DNA of 54,672 nucleotides from Clostridia bacterium (GTDB lineage Bacteria; Bacillota; Clostridia; Christensenellales; Aristaeellaceae), in the NCBI GenBank assembly GCA_017433405.1, contig JAFRHH010000067.1, positions 1-54,672 of the forward strand. The letters are read 5' to 3'. Below, in pieces: positions 35,180 to 43,710 of the stretch. The position numbers were made by a program, and so were the translations under genes. The notes below the pieces were generated by a model that saw nothing but the letters and a program-made list of their open reading frames with translations, was not told the DNA's origin and ran no database searches. Position 1 is the first letter of the stretch, and each line of letters begins with the position of its first letter.

Positions 35180-36475
35180 ATGCTGTTTCGCATGATCCGC
35201 GGCGTGCTCTTTCACCAGAAAGGCAAAATGCTGCTGATCGCGCTGACCATCGTTTTAGGCGCGTCCCTGGCGACGGGGATGCTGAACGTGGTGCTGGGCG
35301 TTGAGGAAAAGGTGAACAAGGAACTGAAAAACTACGGGGCCAACATTATCGTCAAGCCCAAGGATTCCTCGCTGCTCGCCGATATTTACGACGTCGGCGG
35401 AGGCGAGGAGCTGAACGTGGCTTATCTGCGCGAAGATGAGCTGGGCAGGCTGAAGACGATTTTCTGGGCCTTCAACATCGTGGATTTCGCGCCCTTCCTG
35501 GACAGCCAGGTGACTTTGCCAGACGGCAGCACGGCCAAAATGACGGGCACCTGGTTCAATCACCACCTGGACCTGCCCACCGGCGAAAGCCTGGACGCGG
35601 GCGTGGTGGGGATGCGCTCCTGGTGGGATGTTTCCGAGGGCCGCTGGCTGGACGAAAAGGATGAGGGCGCCGCGTCGGAAATCATGGCAGGCGCGCTGCT
35701 GGCCCAGCGTATGGGCTGGCACGCGGGCGATACCGTACACGTTGCCGCCTCTCAGGGGGAAAAGGACGTAACCATCGCGGGCATCTATGACGCGGGCGGG
35801 GATGAGGACGAGCAGATCTACGCAACGCTGGACCTGGTGCAGGCGCTGACGGACCGCGAAAACAAGGTGGCCTCCATCGAGGTTTCCGCGCTGACGACGC
35901 CCGATAACGAGCTGGCCCGCCGGGCGGCGCGCAATCCGGCCGCCCTGTCCGCCCGGGATTATGAAACCTGGTACTGCACCGCCTATGTCAGCGCGATCTG
36001 CTATCAGATTCAGGAGGTCATCACCGGCTCCGTCGCCAGCGCCGTGCGCAAGGTGGCGGAGAGCGAGGGGAACATCCTGGATAAGACTAAGCTGCTGATG
36101 ATCCTGATTACCGCCCTGAGCCTCATCGGCTCCGCGCTGGGCATCTCCAACCTGGTCACCGCCTCCGTCATGGAGCGGAGCCAGGAGATCGGCCTGCTCA
36201 AGGCCATTGGCGCGCGGGACCATTCGATCACCGGCGTGGTCATGACGGAGATCCTGATCACCGCCCTCGCCGGCTTCGGCGTCGGATACTTTCTGGGGCT
36301 GGGGTTCGCGCAGCTCATCGGGCACAGCGTGTTTGGCTCGGCCATTGACATGAATCCCAGGGTCGCGCCCATCGTGGCCGGCCTGATCGCCCTGGTCACC
36401 GTTGCGGGCAGCCTGCCCGCCATCCGTCAGATCCTGCGTCTGCGGCCCGCGGAAGTGCTGCACGGCGGGCATTAA
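35180..36475 (+). CDS. FtsX/MacB-type ABC permease, iron locus
   Basis: 431 residues, 14 bases after DUF2318 and behind GGAGGG. The membrane helix (LIALTIVLGASLATGMLNVV), an extracytoplasmic MacB-like domain (~45-285) and three C-terminal helices are the standard four-helix FtsX layout. The signature VMERSQEIGLLKAIGA is present. MacB-type systems couple cytoplasmic ATP use to movements of their outside domain and usually do not import through the membrane. Partner of the next permease and the ATPase at 37955. Confidence 0.92.
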   Translation: MLFRMIRGVLFHQKGKMLLIALTIVLGASLATGMLNVVLGVEEKVNKELKNYGANIIVKPKDSSLLADIYDVGGGEELNVAYLREDELGRLKTIFWAFNIVDFAPFLDSQVTLPDGSTAKMTGTWFNHHLDLPTGESLDAGVVGMRSWWDVSEGRWLDEKDEGAASEIMAGALLAQRMGWHAGDTVHVAASQGEKDVTIAGIYDAGGDEDEQIYATLDLVQALTDRENKVASIEVSALTTPDNELARRAARNPAALSARDYETWYCTAYVSAICYQIQEVITGSVASAVRKVAESEGNILDKTKLLMILITALSLIGSALGISNLVTASVMERSQEIGLLKAIGARDHSITGVVMTEILITALAGFGVGYFLGLGFAQLIGHSVFGSAIDMNPRVAPIVAGLIALVTVAGSLPAIRQILRLRPAEVLHGGH

Positions 36476-36489
36476 GGGGGGGCAGAACG

Positions 36490-37950
36490 ATGACAAAACG
36501 AAGAATGTTCCTGCGCATGGTCACCGCGTCGCTGCTCCGCCGGCGCTCGCGTATGCTGATCGCGCTCCTGTCCATCGGCATCGGCGCGACCATTCTGGCC
36601 GGCCTCGTGACCATTTATGTGGACGTGCCCCGGCAGATGGGCGCGCAGTTCCGCTCCTACGGCGCGAATATGCTGCTGCTGCCCCAAAACGGAGAGACCC
36701 TGGGCAGCGAACGCCTCGCGGAGGCGCTGCGGATGATCCCGGAGGAGGCCCTGGTGGGCGCCGCGCCCTACCGCTATGTGCGGCTGGACATGACAACCCG
36801 CCAGCAGTCCTTTACCGCTGCCGGTACTGATTTTTCGCAGATCACAAAAACGAGCCCCTATTTCAGCGTGGAAGGCGCCTATCCCTCGGAACCCCGCCAG
36901 GTGCTGGTGGGCAGCGGGATCGCGGATAAGATCGGCGTCAGGGTCGGTTCCAGCATGGAGCTGACCTATCAGCCCACCGGCAGCGCCGGAAGCCAGACGT
37001 CCGCGGAAAGCCGGGCGCCCGGCGCTGTCCTGTCCGGCAAGGCGGAAGGCTTTGGCGGCGGGCTGGTCTACGTAACGGCCACGCTGGACGGGCAGTCGAA
37101 AATCGCGTCTGTCTCGGTAGATGCGTCCACCCAGACCCCGGAATACGGCGGCCGCGTCCAGGAGGATGAAGCCTTCCTGAACCAGCTGGTGGGCCAGTCC
37201 TTGCCGGTGGCGCTGGGCGACGGCGTGGACGCCCTGACGGGCGCCACCGTGACCTCCGCCGCGGTGGTGGAGGCCCTGAACCAGGCGACCGCGGCTGACG
37301 CTGCCGCCCGGCCCCGGACGCTGAACTTTACCGTCACAGGGATCCTGACCACCGGCGGCGAGGAAGAAGGGTATCTGTTCCTTTCCCTTCAGGATATGGA
37401 GAATCTGACCGGCTCGGATCAGCTGGACGTCGCGGAGCTTTCCGTCTCTGCAAACGTCGATCAGCTGGAGACCTACGCGAACGCCATCACGGAAAGCGGC
37501 GGCGGCGTCCAGGCCAGGCTGGTCAAGCGGGTGGCGAAGTCCGAGGCGTCTGTGCTGGAAAAGCTGACGGCGCTGGTATTCCTGGTCACGCTGGTGGTGC
37601 TGCTGCTGACTATGATCTGCGTCAGCACCACGATGATGGCCGTCGTGTCCGAGCGGCGCAGGGAAATCGGTCTGCGCAAGGCGCTGGGCGCGTCCGACGG
37701 CTCCATCCGCGCGGAATTCCTGGGCGAAGGCCTGTTCCTGGGCCTGCTGGGCGGCGTGATGGGGGCGATCCTGGGCTTTGTGTTCGCCCAGGTGGTCAGC
37801 GTCAACGTGTTCGGCTCCTCCATCACCTTCCAGCCCCTGCTGCTGCCCGCCACCGTCATCGTGTCCATGATCATCGCCGCGGCTTCCTGCCTGCTGCCCA
37901 TCAAACGCGCCGTGGCCATCGATCCGGCCATCGTCCTGAAAGGAGAATAA
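36490..37950 (+). CDS. FtsX/MacB-type ABC permease with inserted FMN-binding domain
   Basis: 486 residues. First helix ~20-43, last three ~360-480, with signature VVSERRREIGLRKALGA. The outside domain is interrupted at ~186-268 by a sequence that fits an FMN-binding domain. EYGGRVQEDEAFLNQLVG is followed by DALTGATVTSAAVVEALN. The D-A-L-T-G-A-T at 247-253 matches the flavinylation motif where ApbE attaches FMN to the Thr. Known: FMN_bind domains carry electrons outside the cytoplasm, as in RnfG and NqrC. Inferred: this permease moves electrons to or from iron during FTR1-P19 transport. ApbE is not in the window. Confidence 0.9.
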   Translation: MTKRRMFLRMVTASLLRRRSRMLIALLSIGIGATILAGLVTIYVDVPRQMGAQFRSYGANMLLLPQNGETLGSERLAEALRMIPEEALVGAAPYRYVRLDMTTRQQSFTAAGTDFSQITKTSPYFSVEGAYPSEPRQVLVGSGIADKIGVRVGSSMELTYQPTGSAGSQTSAESRAPGAVLSGKAEGFGGGLVYVTATLDGQSKIASVSVDASTQTPEYGGRVQEDEAFLNQLVGQSLPVALGDGVDALTGATVTSAAVVEALNQATAADAAARPRTLNFTVTGILTTGGEEEGYLFLSLQDMENLTGSDQLDVAELSVSANVDQLETYANAITESGGGVQARLVKRVAKSEASVLEKLTALVFLVTLVVLLLTMICVSTTMMAVVSERRREIGLRKALGASDGSIRAEFLGEGLFLGLLGGVMGAILGFVFAQVVSVNVFGSSITFQPLLLPATVIVSMIIAAASCLLPIKRAVAIDPAIVLKGE

Positions 37951-37954
37951 TAGC

Positions 37955-38629
37955 ATGAGCCTGCTTGAGCTGAAAAACGTATCGAAGATTTACGGGGACC
38001 TCAAAGCGCTGGATAACGTGAGCCTCCATGTGGATCAGGGCGAATGGGTCGCCATCATGGGGCCTTCCGGCAGCGGTAAAAGCACCATGATGAATATCAT
38101 CGGCTGCATGGATAAGCCTACGATGGGCGAAGTGCTGCTGGACGGCGTGGATATCTCCAGGGAGAGCAGCAAACGCCTGACCGACATCCGCCGGGACAAG
38201 ATCGGCCTGATCTTCCAGCAGTTCCACATGGTCAATTACCTGACCGCCGTGGAAAACGTGATGGTGTCCCAGTATTACCATTCCCTGCCCGACGAGGAGG
38301 AAGCTCTGGAGGCCCTGGGCCGCGTGGGCCTGCGGGAACGCGCCCGGCACCTGCCCAGCCAGCTCTCCGGCGGCGAGCAGCAGCGCGTGTGCGTAGCCCG
38401 GGCGCTGATCAATCATCCGGAGCTGATCCTGGCCGACGAGCCCACGGGCAACCTGGACGAAGCGAATGAAAACATCGTGCTGGACCTGTTCGCCCAGCTG
38501 CACAAAGAGGGCACGACCCTCATCGTCGTGACCCACGACCCGGAGGTGGCCGAAGCCGCCCAGCGCACCATCGTGCTGGAGCATGGCAAGGTCGCCCGGG
38601 AAGTCATCAACGAAAACTTCGGGAAATAA
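37955..38629 (+). CDS. ABC transporter ATPase, MacB/LolD type
   Basis: 224 residues, four bases after the permease. Walker A GPSGSGKST (~37-45), Q-loop FQQFHMVNYLTAVENVM, signature LSGGEQQRVCVARAL, Walker B LILADEPTGNLD and switch His (VVTHD) are all intact. Closest in type to LolD/MacB/YknY ATPases that drive FtsX-like permeases. It powers the two preceding permeases. Confidence 0.95.
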   Translation: MSLLELKNVSKIYGDLKALDNVSLHVDQGEWVAIMGPSGSGKSTMMNIIGCMDKPTMGEVLLDGVDISRESSKRLTDIRRDKIGLIFQQFHMVNYLTAVENVMVSQYYHSLPDEEEALEALGRVGLRERARHLPSQLSGGEQQRVCVARALINHPELILADEPTGNLDEANENIVLDLFAQLHKEGTTLIVVTHDPEVAEAAQRTIVLEHGKVAREVINENFGK

Positions 38630-38652
38630 TGTATGGGCAGGAGGCTCGATCC

Positions 38653-39057
38653 ATGAAAAAACAAAGCATTCCCGCCGGTATCCTGCTGGCCCTTTCGCTG
38701 GTGATCGCCATCGGCAGCCAGACCTTCCTTTCTCCCTGCGTTCACGATGACGGCGCTTTCGGGCCGTGCCACTGGGCGGGGCGGACCCTCCTGGGGCTGG
38801 GCTGCGCGCTGGGTATGCTGGCAGTCCTTGCTCTCCTGATCCGGCGCGCCCGGTTCGGCGCCTATCTCAGCGCCCTGCCGCTTTGCGTCCTGGGGATCCT
38901 GACTCCCGGTACCCTCATTGATCTCTGCCATATGAGCACCATGCGCTGCCGGATGGTGATGCAGCCGGCCATGATCATCCTGTTTTGCGCGGCGCTGGCG
39001 GCTGCCCTGACCGGCGCGATCCTGACATGGAGACAGATTCTGTCCGCCGACGCTTAA
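38653..39057 (+). CDS. DUF4418 membrane protein
   Basis: 134 residues from ATG 38653, behind AGGAGG; an ATG at 38629 overlapping the ATPase stop has no site. Four membrane helices. SPCVHDDGAFGPCHWAGR near the start and CHMSTMRCRMVMQPA later are the conserved Cys/His motifs of DUF4418. The family accompanies MacB-type ABC genes in Clostridia and its role is unknown. The Cys, His and Met residues could handle metal. The last 28 bases of the gene lie inside the repeated leader block. Confidence 0.8.
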   Translation: MKKQSIPAGILLALSLVIAIGSQTFLSPCVHDDGAFGPCHWAGRTLLGLGCALGMLAVLALLIRRARFGAYLSALPLCVLGILTPGTLIDLCHMSTMRCRMVMQPAMIILFCAALAAALTGAILTWRQILSADA

Positions 39058-39123
39058 GCGGAGCGGTTACAAAAACGTCATCCGTCGCAGCATGAAAGAC
39101 ATGAACTGACGTTCACAGAGGAG
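39030..39123 (+). repeat. shared leader block, copy 2
   Basis: Same as 28973-29066, offset 57 bases relative to the alignment of the two regions, with core GCGGTTACAAAA at 39063 and GTTCACAGAG at 39111. It begins inside the DUF4418 gene and ends 14 bases before the next permease gene. The distance from core to start codon is 75 bases (79 in copy 1). Confidence 0.75.
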
Positions 39124-39137
39124 ACAGCAGTAAAGCG

Positions 39138-40337
39138 ATGAACAGCATTTCTTTGCCTGTAAAGAACCTGTTGCGCAGACCGGGCCGCACGATGGCGCTG
39201 ACCCTGCTGACCGCCTTCCTCGCGCTGGCGGTCTTTGGCGGCTCCGTGGTCGTGCTTTCCCTGCGCAGCGGACTCAACAGCCTGGAGGCGCGGCTGGGCG
39301 CGGATATCATCCTGGTACCCTCGGAGGCGCAAAGCAAGGTGAGCTTCCAGAACATGTTCCTGCAGGGAACCACCGGCGCGTTTTATATGGACGCCGCCGT
39401 TCTGGATAAAGCCCTGGAGGTGGAGGGAGTGGAAAAGGCCGCTCCGCAGACCTTTCTGGCGTCCCTGAAGGCAGACTGCTGCTCCATCAAAATTCAGGTG
39501 ATCGGCATCGACCCGCAGCGGGATTTTACCGTACAGCCCTGGATCGCCCGCAGCCTGACCGGCGCCCTGGGCGATATGGACGTGGCGGTGGGCTGCAAGG
39601 TGGAAGCGGACGTGGGAGAAATCATCCGAATCTATGAACAGCGGTGCAAGGTGGTTGCGCGCCTGGAAGCCACGGGCACCGGGCTGGATACGGCCGTGTA
39701 CTGCAATATGAACACCATGAACGCGCTGCTTCAGGCCGCGGAGGCCATGGGGGTCAGCCATCGGATCGAAAGCGGTGATCAGGTGATCTCCGCCGTGTAT
39801 GTGAAGGTCAAAGACGGTTATGACATCGGCGCGGTCAACAGCCGGCTGAACGGACACATCCGCAAGGTTACCGCCGTCCGAACCCGCAGCATGATCACCG
39901 GCGTATCGGACAGCCTGGCCGGCGTCAGCCGCACCGTGACGATCCTGATCGCGGCGGTATGGGTGCTGGCATTCATCATTTTGCTGCTGGCTTTCGCGCT
40001 GATCATCCGGGAAAGAAAGCGGGAGTTCGCCGTGCTTCGGCTGGCGGGCGCGTCGCGGGGCATGCTTTCGCGCATGGTGCTGCTGGAATCCGCCATGTGC
40101 GGTCTGCTGGGCGGCCTTGCCGGCGTGGGGCTGGCGGCGCTCTTCCTGTTCCCCTTTGCCCGTCTGATCGAAAGCGCGCTGAAGCTGCCCTATCTGATGC
40201 CGCGGACCGGCACGGTGCTGCTGCTGGCGGCGGGGACCGTTCTGCTCTCCGCGCTGGTGGCGGCGCTGTCCAGCGTGATCGCCGCCTTCCGGCTGAGCCG
40301 CGTCGATCCCGGCATTGCCCTGCGGGAGGGAAACTGA
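39138..40337 (+). CDS. FtsX-type ABC permease (second module)
   Basis: 399 residues. Helix 1 (TMALTLLTAFLALAVFGGSVV), an outside MacB-like domain (~45-265) and three C-terminal helices. The motif RERKREFAVLRLAGASRGML matches the FtsX coupling region. A Cys pair (KADCCSIKIQ) and further Cys lie in the outside domain. No FMN domain is inserted. It forms a pair with the ATPase that follows one base after its stop. Its leader carries the 94-base block, so this module may be regulated apart from the upstream genes. Confidence 0.9.
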   Translation: MNSISLPVKNLLRRPGRTMALTLLTAFLALAVFGGSVVVLSLRSGLNSLEARLGADIILVPSEAQSKVSFQNMFLQGTTGAFYMDAAVLDKALEVEGVEKAAPQTFLASLKADCCSIKIQVIGIDPQRDFTVQPWIARSLTGALGDMDVAVGCKVEADVGEIIRIYEQRCKVVARLEATGTGLDTAVYCNMNTMNALLQAAEAMGVSHRIESGDQVISAVYVKVKDGYDIGAVNSRLNGHIRKVTAVRTRSMITGVSDSLAGVSRTVTILIAAVWVLAFIILLLAFALIIRERKREFAVLRLAGASRGMLSRMVLLESAMCGLLGGLAGVGLAALFLFPFARLIESALKLPYLMPRTGTVLLLAAGTVLLSALVAALSSVIAAFRLSRVDPGIALREGN

Positions 40338-40338
40338 T

Positions 40339-41040
40339 ATGCTCATGAAAGCTGAGAACATCTCCAAACGATATCTCCGGAAAACGGGCGGCGCCAATTA
40401 TTTCCTGGCTGTCAAGCCCCTGAACCTGGAGCTGAGCGCCGGCGAAACGGTCGTGCTGATGGGCCGCAGCGGTTCGGGGAAGACCACGCTGCTGAATATG
40501 CTCTGCGGCCTGCTCTCGCCCACCGAAGGCGAGGTATGGTTCAATGATACCAGCCTGTACCGCCTGGACGATCAGGCGCTTTCCTGTCTGCGCAGCGAAA
40601 GGATCGCCGCTGTTCCCCAGGGACGCAGCGCCATCGATACCCTGACCGTGCTGGAAAACATCCTGCTTCCCGCGAAGCTGTACGGAAGATCCCTGCCTGT
40701 CAGCGACGCGCGGCAGTGGATGGAGCGGCTGGACATCGCTCATCTGGGGGACGCCCGGCCCGCGGAGCTTTCCGGCGGCGAGCTCCGGCGCGTGGCCATC
40801 GTCCGCGCCCTGACGCAGAGCCCGGATTTCCTCTTTGCCGACGAGCCTACCAGCGACCTGGACGACGAAAACACGCGCCTGGTTCTGTCCACGCTTCGGG
40901 ATTACGCCCATGAGCGGAACAGGGCCGTATTCATCGTGACCCACGAAAGCGAAGCGATGGCATACGCCGACAGAAGCTTTCGAATGGACGGCGGACAGCT
41001 GATCCCCGCAGCGGATATGAAGGGCGCCGCGCCGGCGTAA
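40339..41040 (+). CDS. ABC transporter ATPase (second module)
   Basis: About 233 residues from ATG 40339, behind GGGAGG (ATG 40345 also possible). Walker A MGRSGSGKTT, signature LSGGELRRVAIVRAL, Walker B FLFADEPTSDLD and switch His (IVTHE) are intact. Same LolD/MacB-like class as the ATPase at 37955 but clearly diverged (GELRR against GEQQR). Partner of the preceding permease. Confidence 0.93.
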   Translation: MLMKAENISKRYLRKTGGANYFLAVKPLNLELSAGETVVLMGRSGSGKTTLLNMLCGLLSPTEGEVWFNDTSLYRLDDQALSCLRSERIAAVPQGRSAIDTLTVLENILLPAKLYGRSLPVSDARQWMERLDIAHLGDARPAELSGGELRRVAIVRALTQSPDFLFADEPTSDLDDENTRLVLSTLRDYAHERNRAVFIVTHESEAMAYADRSFRMDGGQLIPAADMKGAAPA

Positions 41041-41126
41041 ATGCCTGTGTGAAATGGTGCGAGGACGGATATAAATTTATCGATGATGAGCTCAATTATA
41101 TCAAGGAGATCTGGGACCAGGTGTAA
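41041..41126 (+). pseudogene. short gene remnant
   Basis: A frame encodes VKWCEDGYKFIDDELNYIKE and a few more residues, ending in TAA at 41124-41126. It looks like the natural C-terminus of a protein but has no start, since the ATPase ends just before it in another frame. A terminator follows. I do not recognise the parent. Confidence 0.35.
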
Positions 41127-41154
41127 GCGAACGGATTCACAAGCACAAGGCTGA

Positions 41155-41194
41155 AAAAAGCGCTCGTCCTTTCAGAAAGACGGGCGCTTTTGTC
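41155..41194 (+). terminator. intrinsic terminator
   Basis: Stem AAAAGCGCTCGTCCTTT / AAAGACGGGCGCTTTT with one wobble and one mismatch, then T-rich sequence. Ends the iron/ABC transcript. Confidence 0.8.
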
Positions 41195-41214
41195 TTCGCG
41201 TTCCGGCCTGACGC

Positions 41215-41243
41215 TTGCCGTTTCAGGTATAGTTTTGTATAAT
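41215..41243 (+). promoter_or_regulatory. promoter of glgX
   Basis: TTGCCG (41215-41220), exact 17-base spacer, perfect TATAAT (41238-41243). Confidence 0.7.
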
Positions 41244-41316
41244 GAAGGCAGAAAAGCCCCTGTACCGGCTTTGCTGACACGCAGGGATCGAAAAAGGAAA
41301 AAGAGAGGGCTTCAGG

Positions 41317-43443
41317 ATGATGTTCATCGATCAGTCACCCACGGGCCGCATCGGCAGCATTGAGTACGGTCCGGGGCATGTGTTCCCCCTTGGGGCGACG
41401 CTCCTCTACGGCGGGGTCAATTTCAGCGTGTTTTCCAGGGAGGCTACGGCCTGCACGCTGGTGCTGTATCATCATGGGCAGCGGGAGCCTTTCCTCGAAA
41501 TCCCGTTTTCGGAATCCTTCCGAATCGGAAACGTCTATTCGATGATGGTCTACGGGCTCAATATCGAAACCGTCGAATACGGCTATCGGTTTGACGGCCC
41601 CAACGACCCCCGTCAGGGGCTGCGCTTTGACCGGAACCGGGTGGTGCTGGATCCTTTCGTGCGCTCCATCTCCGGCCGGTCGGTCTGGGGTGTCGAGCCG
41701 GATGATACCAATCCCTTCCAGCACAGGGGCCAGATCATTCGCGAGGACTATGACTGGCAGGGCGATAAGCCGCTGGAGATCCCGTTTCAGGATCTGGTGA
41801 TCTATGAGATGCATCTGCGCTCCTTTACCCGGCATCCGTCCAGCGGCGTGCGCCATCGCGGAACCTACGCGGGCCTGTCGGAGAAAATCGCCTATCTCAA
41901 GGCACTGGGCGTGAACTGCGTGGAGCTCATGCCCATCTTCGAATTCGACGAATTTGAGAATGCCCGCGTAGTAAACGGCAGGCGGCTTTTGAATTACTGG
42001 GGATATTCCACGGTCGGCTTCCTGGCCCCAAAGGCCGGCTACGCGGCCTCCGCGCGCTTCGGCATGGAGGCGGACGAGCTGAAGCATATGATCCGGGTGT
42101 TCCATCAAAACGGCATTCAGGTGATCCTGGACGTCGTTTTCAACCACACGGCGGAAGGCGGCGAAGGCGGCCCCGTGATCTCTTTCAAGGGGATCGATAA
42201 CCGGACCTACTACCTGCTGACCCCGGACGGCGGATACATCAATTTCAGCGGCTGCGGCAATACCATGAACTGCAACAACCCCGTGGTGCGGAATCTCGTG
42301 CTCGGCTGCCTGATCTACTGGGTTTCCGTCTTCCATGTGGACGGTTTTCGCTTTGACCTCGCTTCGATTCTCAGCCGGGATGAGGACGGGGTTCCGATGG
42401 TGGATCCGCCGCTGCTGGAGAGCATCGCCGGCGACGCGGTGCTGGACAAATCGCTGCTGATCGCGGAGGCCTGGGACGCCGGCGGCCTGTATCAGGTCGG
42501 CCGGTTCCCTGCCTACGGACGCTGGTCGGAATGGAACGGCATGTATCGCGACTGCCTGCGGCGCTTCATCAAGGGAGGCGCGGAATGCCTGCCGGAGATG
42601 ATCGCCCGCATCCGGGGCTCCGACGACCTGTACCGTCAGCGCGGCCCGGAGGCGTCCATTAACTTCGTGACCTGCCACGACGGCTTCACGCTCTATGACC
42701 TGGTATCCTACAATGAAAAGCACAACTGGGACAACGGCGAGGACAACCGGGACGGCTCCAACGACAACTACAGCTGGAACTGCGGCGCGGAGGGGGAGAC
42801 CGACGATCCGGGAATCAACACGCTGCGCCTGCGGCAGATGAAGAACATGCTGACGATTCTGCTCACCAGCCGGGGCATCCCGATGCTGCTTTCCGGCGAT
42901 GAGTTTGCCAACTCCCAGCGCGGCAACAACAATGCCTATTGCCAGGATAACGAAATCTCCTGGCTGGACTGGACCCAGCTGGAAACCCACAGGGATCTTT
43001 ATGACTATGTACGCCGGCTGATCGCCTTCCGGAAGGCGCATCCCGTGCTGCGGGCCGTGAGCTATGATTTTTCCCATAACCGCACCGGCTATCCCGAGCT
43101 CTCCTTTCACGGCACCCGGCCGTGGAGTCTGGACGAACACGCCCCGGGGCTGAGCTTTGCCTACCTGTACGCGGAGGACCGCAAAAGGTCCGGCACGGAG
43201 CGGAACGCCTTCATCTATGTCGCCGTGAACGCCTGGTGGGAGGAGCAGCGCTTTACGCTGCCCGTTCTCCCGAAGGGCTGCCGATGGCAGCTCGCCTTTG
43301 AATCCAACGGCGTTTCCACCGACCCCGGAGAGGAGCTCCCGCTGGAGGAGCAGTCCGCCCTTGTACTGGGACCGCGATCCACGGCGGTTCTCATCGCCCG
43401 GGAGGAGCAGCCGGGGGAGGACCGGAAATCACCGAGGCGTTGA
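41317..43443 (+). CDS. glgX: glycogen debranching enzyme GlgX (isoamylase type)
   Basis: 708 residues. An N-terminal CBM48 domain (~18-120) is followed by a GH13 barrel with LDVVFNHTAEGG (region II-like), GFRFDLAS (nucleophile D347), IAEAWDAGG (acid E384) and VTCHDGF (H454-D455). A C-terminal beta domain ends the protein. GlgX/isoamylases hydrolyse alpha-1,6 branches of glycogen or limit dextrins. The active-site residues are all intact and the length fits the family. It stands alone with its own promoter; no other glg gene is in the window. Confidence 0.95.
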   Translation: MMFIDQSPTGRIGSIEYGPGHVFPLGATLLYGGVNFSVFSREATACTLVLYHHGQREPFLEIPFSESFRIGNVYSMMVYGLNIETVEYGYRFDGPNDPRQGLRFDRNRVVLDPFVRSISGRSVWGVEPDDTNPFQHRGQIIREDYDWQGDKPLEIPFQDLVIYEMHLRSFTRHPSSGVRHRGTYAGLSEKIAYLKALGVNCVELMPIFEFDEFENARVVNGRRLLNYWGYSTVGFLAPKAGYAASARFGMEADELKHMIRVFHQNGIQVILDVVFNHTAEGGEGGPVISFKGIDNRTYYLLTPDGGYINFSGCGNTMNCNNPVVRNLVLGCLIYWVSVFHVDGFRFDLASILSRDEDGVPMVDPPLLESIAGDAVLDKSLLIAEAWDAGGLYQVGRFPAYGRWSEWNGMYRDCLRRFIKGGAECLPEMIARIRGSDDLYRQRGPEASINFVTCHDGFTLYDLVSYNEKHNWDNGEDNRDGSNDNYSWNCGAEGETDDPGINTLRLRQMKNMLTILLTSRGIPMLLSGDEFANSQRGNNNAYCQDNEISWLDWTQLETHRDLYDYVRRLIAFRKAHPVLRAVSYDFSHNRTGYPELSFHGTRPWSLDEHAPGLSFAYLYAEDRKRSGTERNAFIYVAVNAWWEEQRFTLPVLPKGCRWQLAFESNGVSTDPGEELPLEEQSALVLGPRSTAVLIAREEQPGEDRKSPRR

Positions 43444-43501
43444 CCGCCGCGCTGCCGGAAGATACTGGTGATGCGGAGAAAACTGTGGCTCCCGACCCTC
43501 G

Positions 43502-43699
43502 GTAAAGGCGCTGTGGGACTCATTTGATACGGCAGCATCCGGCGCACAGGAAGCTGTGGACTGGGTGCTGCTGTATTACGTGGGGACCGTAGTGCTGAAT
43601 ATGAGCGAGACTGTATTTTGGAAAAGCACGCTGCGGAAACTGCACGCGGTGTTCAGGTGCCATTGTGAGCATATGCCTAAACCGACCGGAAAGAAATAG
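43502..43699 (+). pseudogene. phage-like gene remnant
   Basis: An open stretch with no start codon encodes VDWVLLYYVGTVVLNMSETV, FWKSTLRKLHAVFRCHCEHM and ends at TAG 43697-43699. The pattern (VLLYYV, NMSE, FWKSTLRKL) recalls small tail-assembly proteins of Clostridia prophages (MSE-FW-TPRKL). No neighbouring phage gene is intact. It marks the point where composition shifts. Parent identity is a tentative resemblance. Confidence 0.4.
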
Positions 43700-43710
43700 T
43701 CAGCTTGTCC

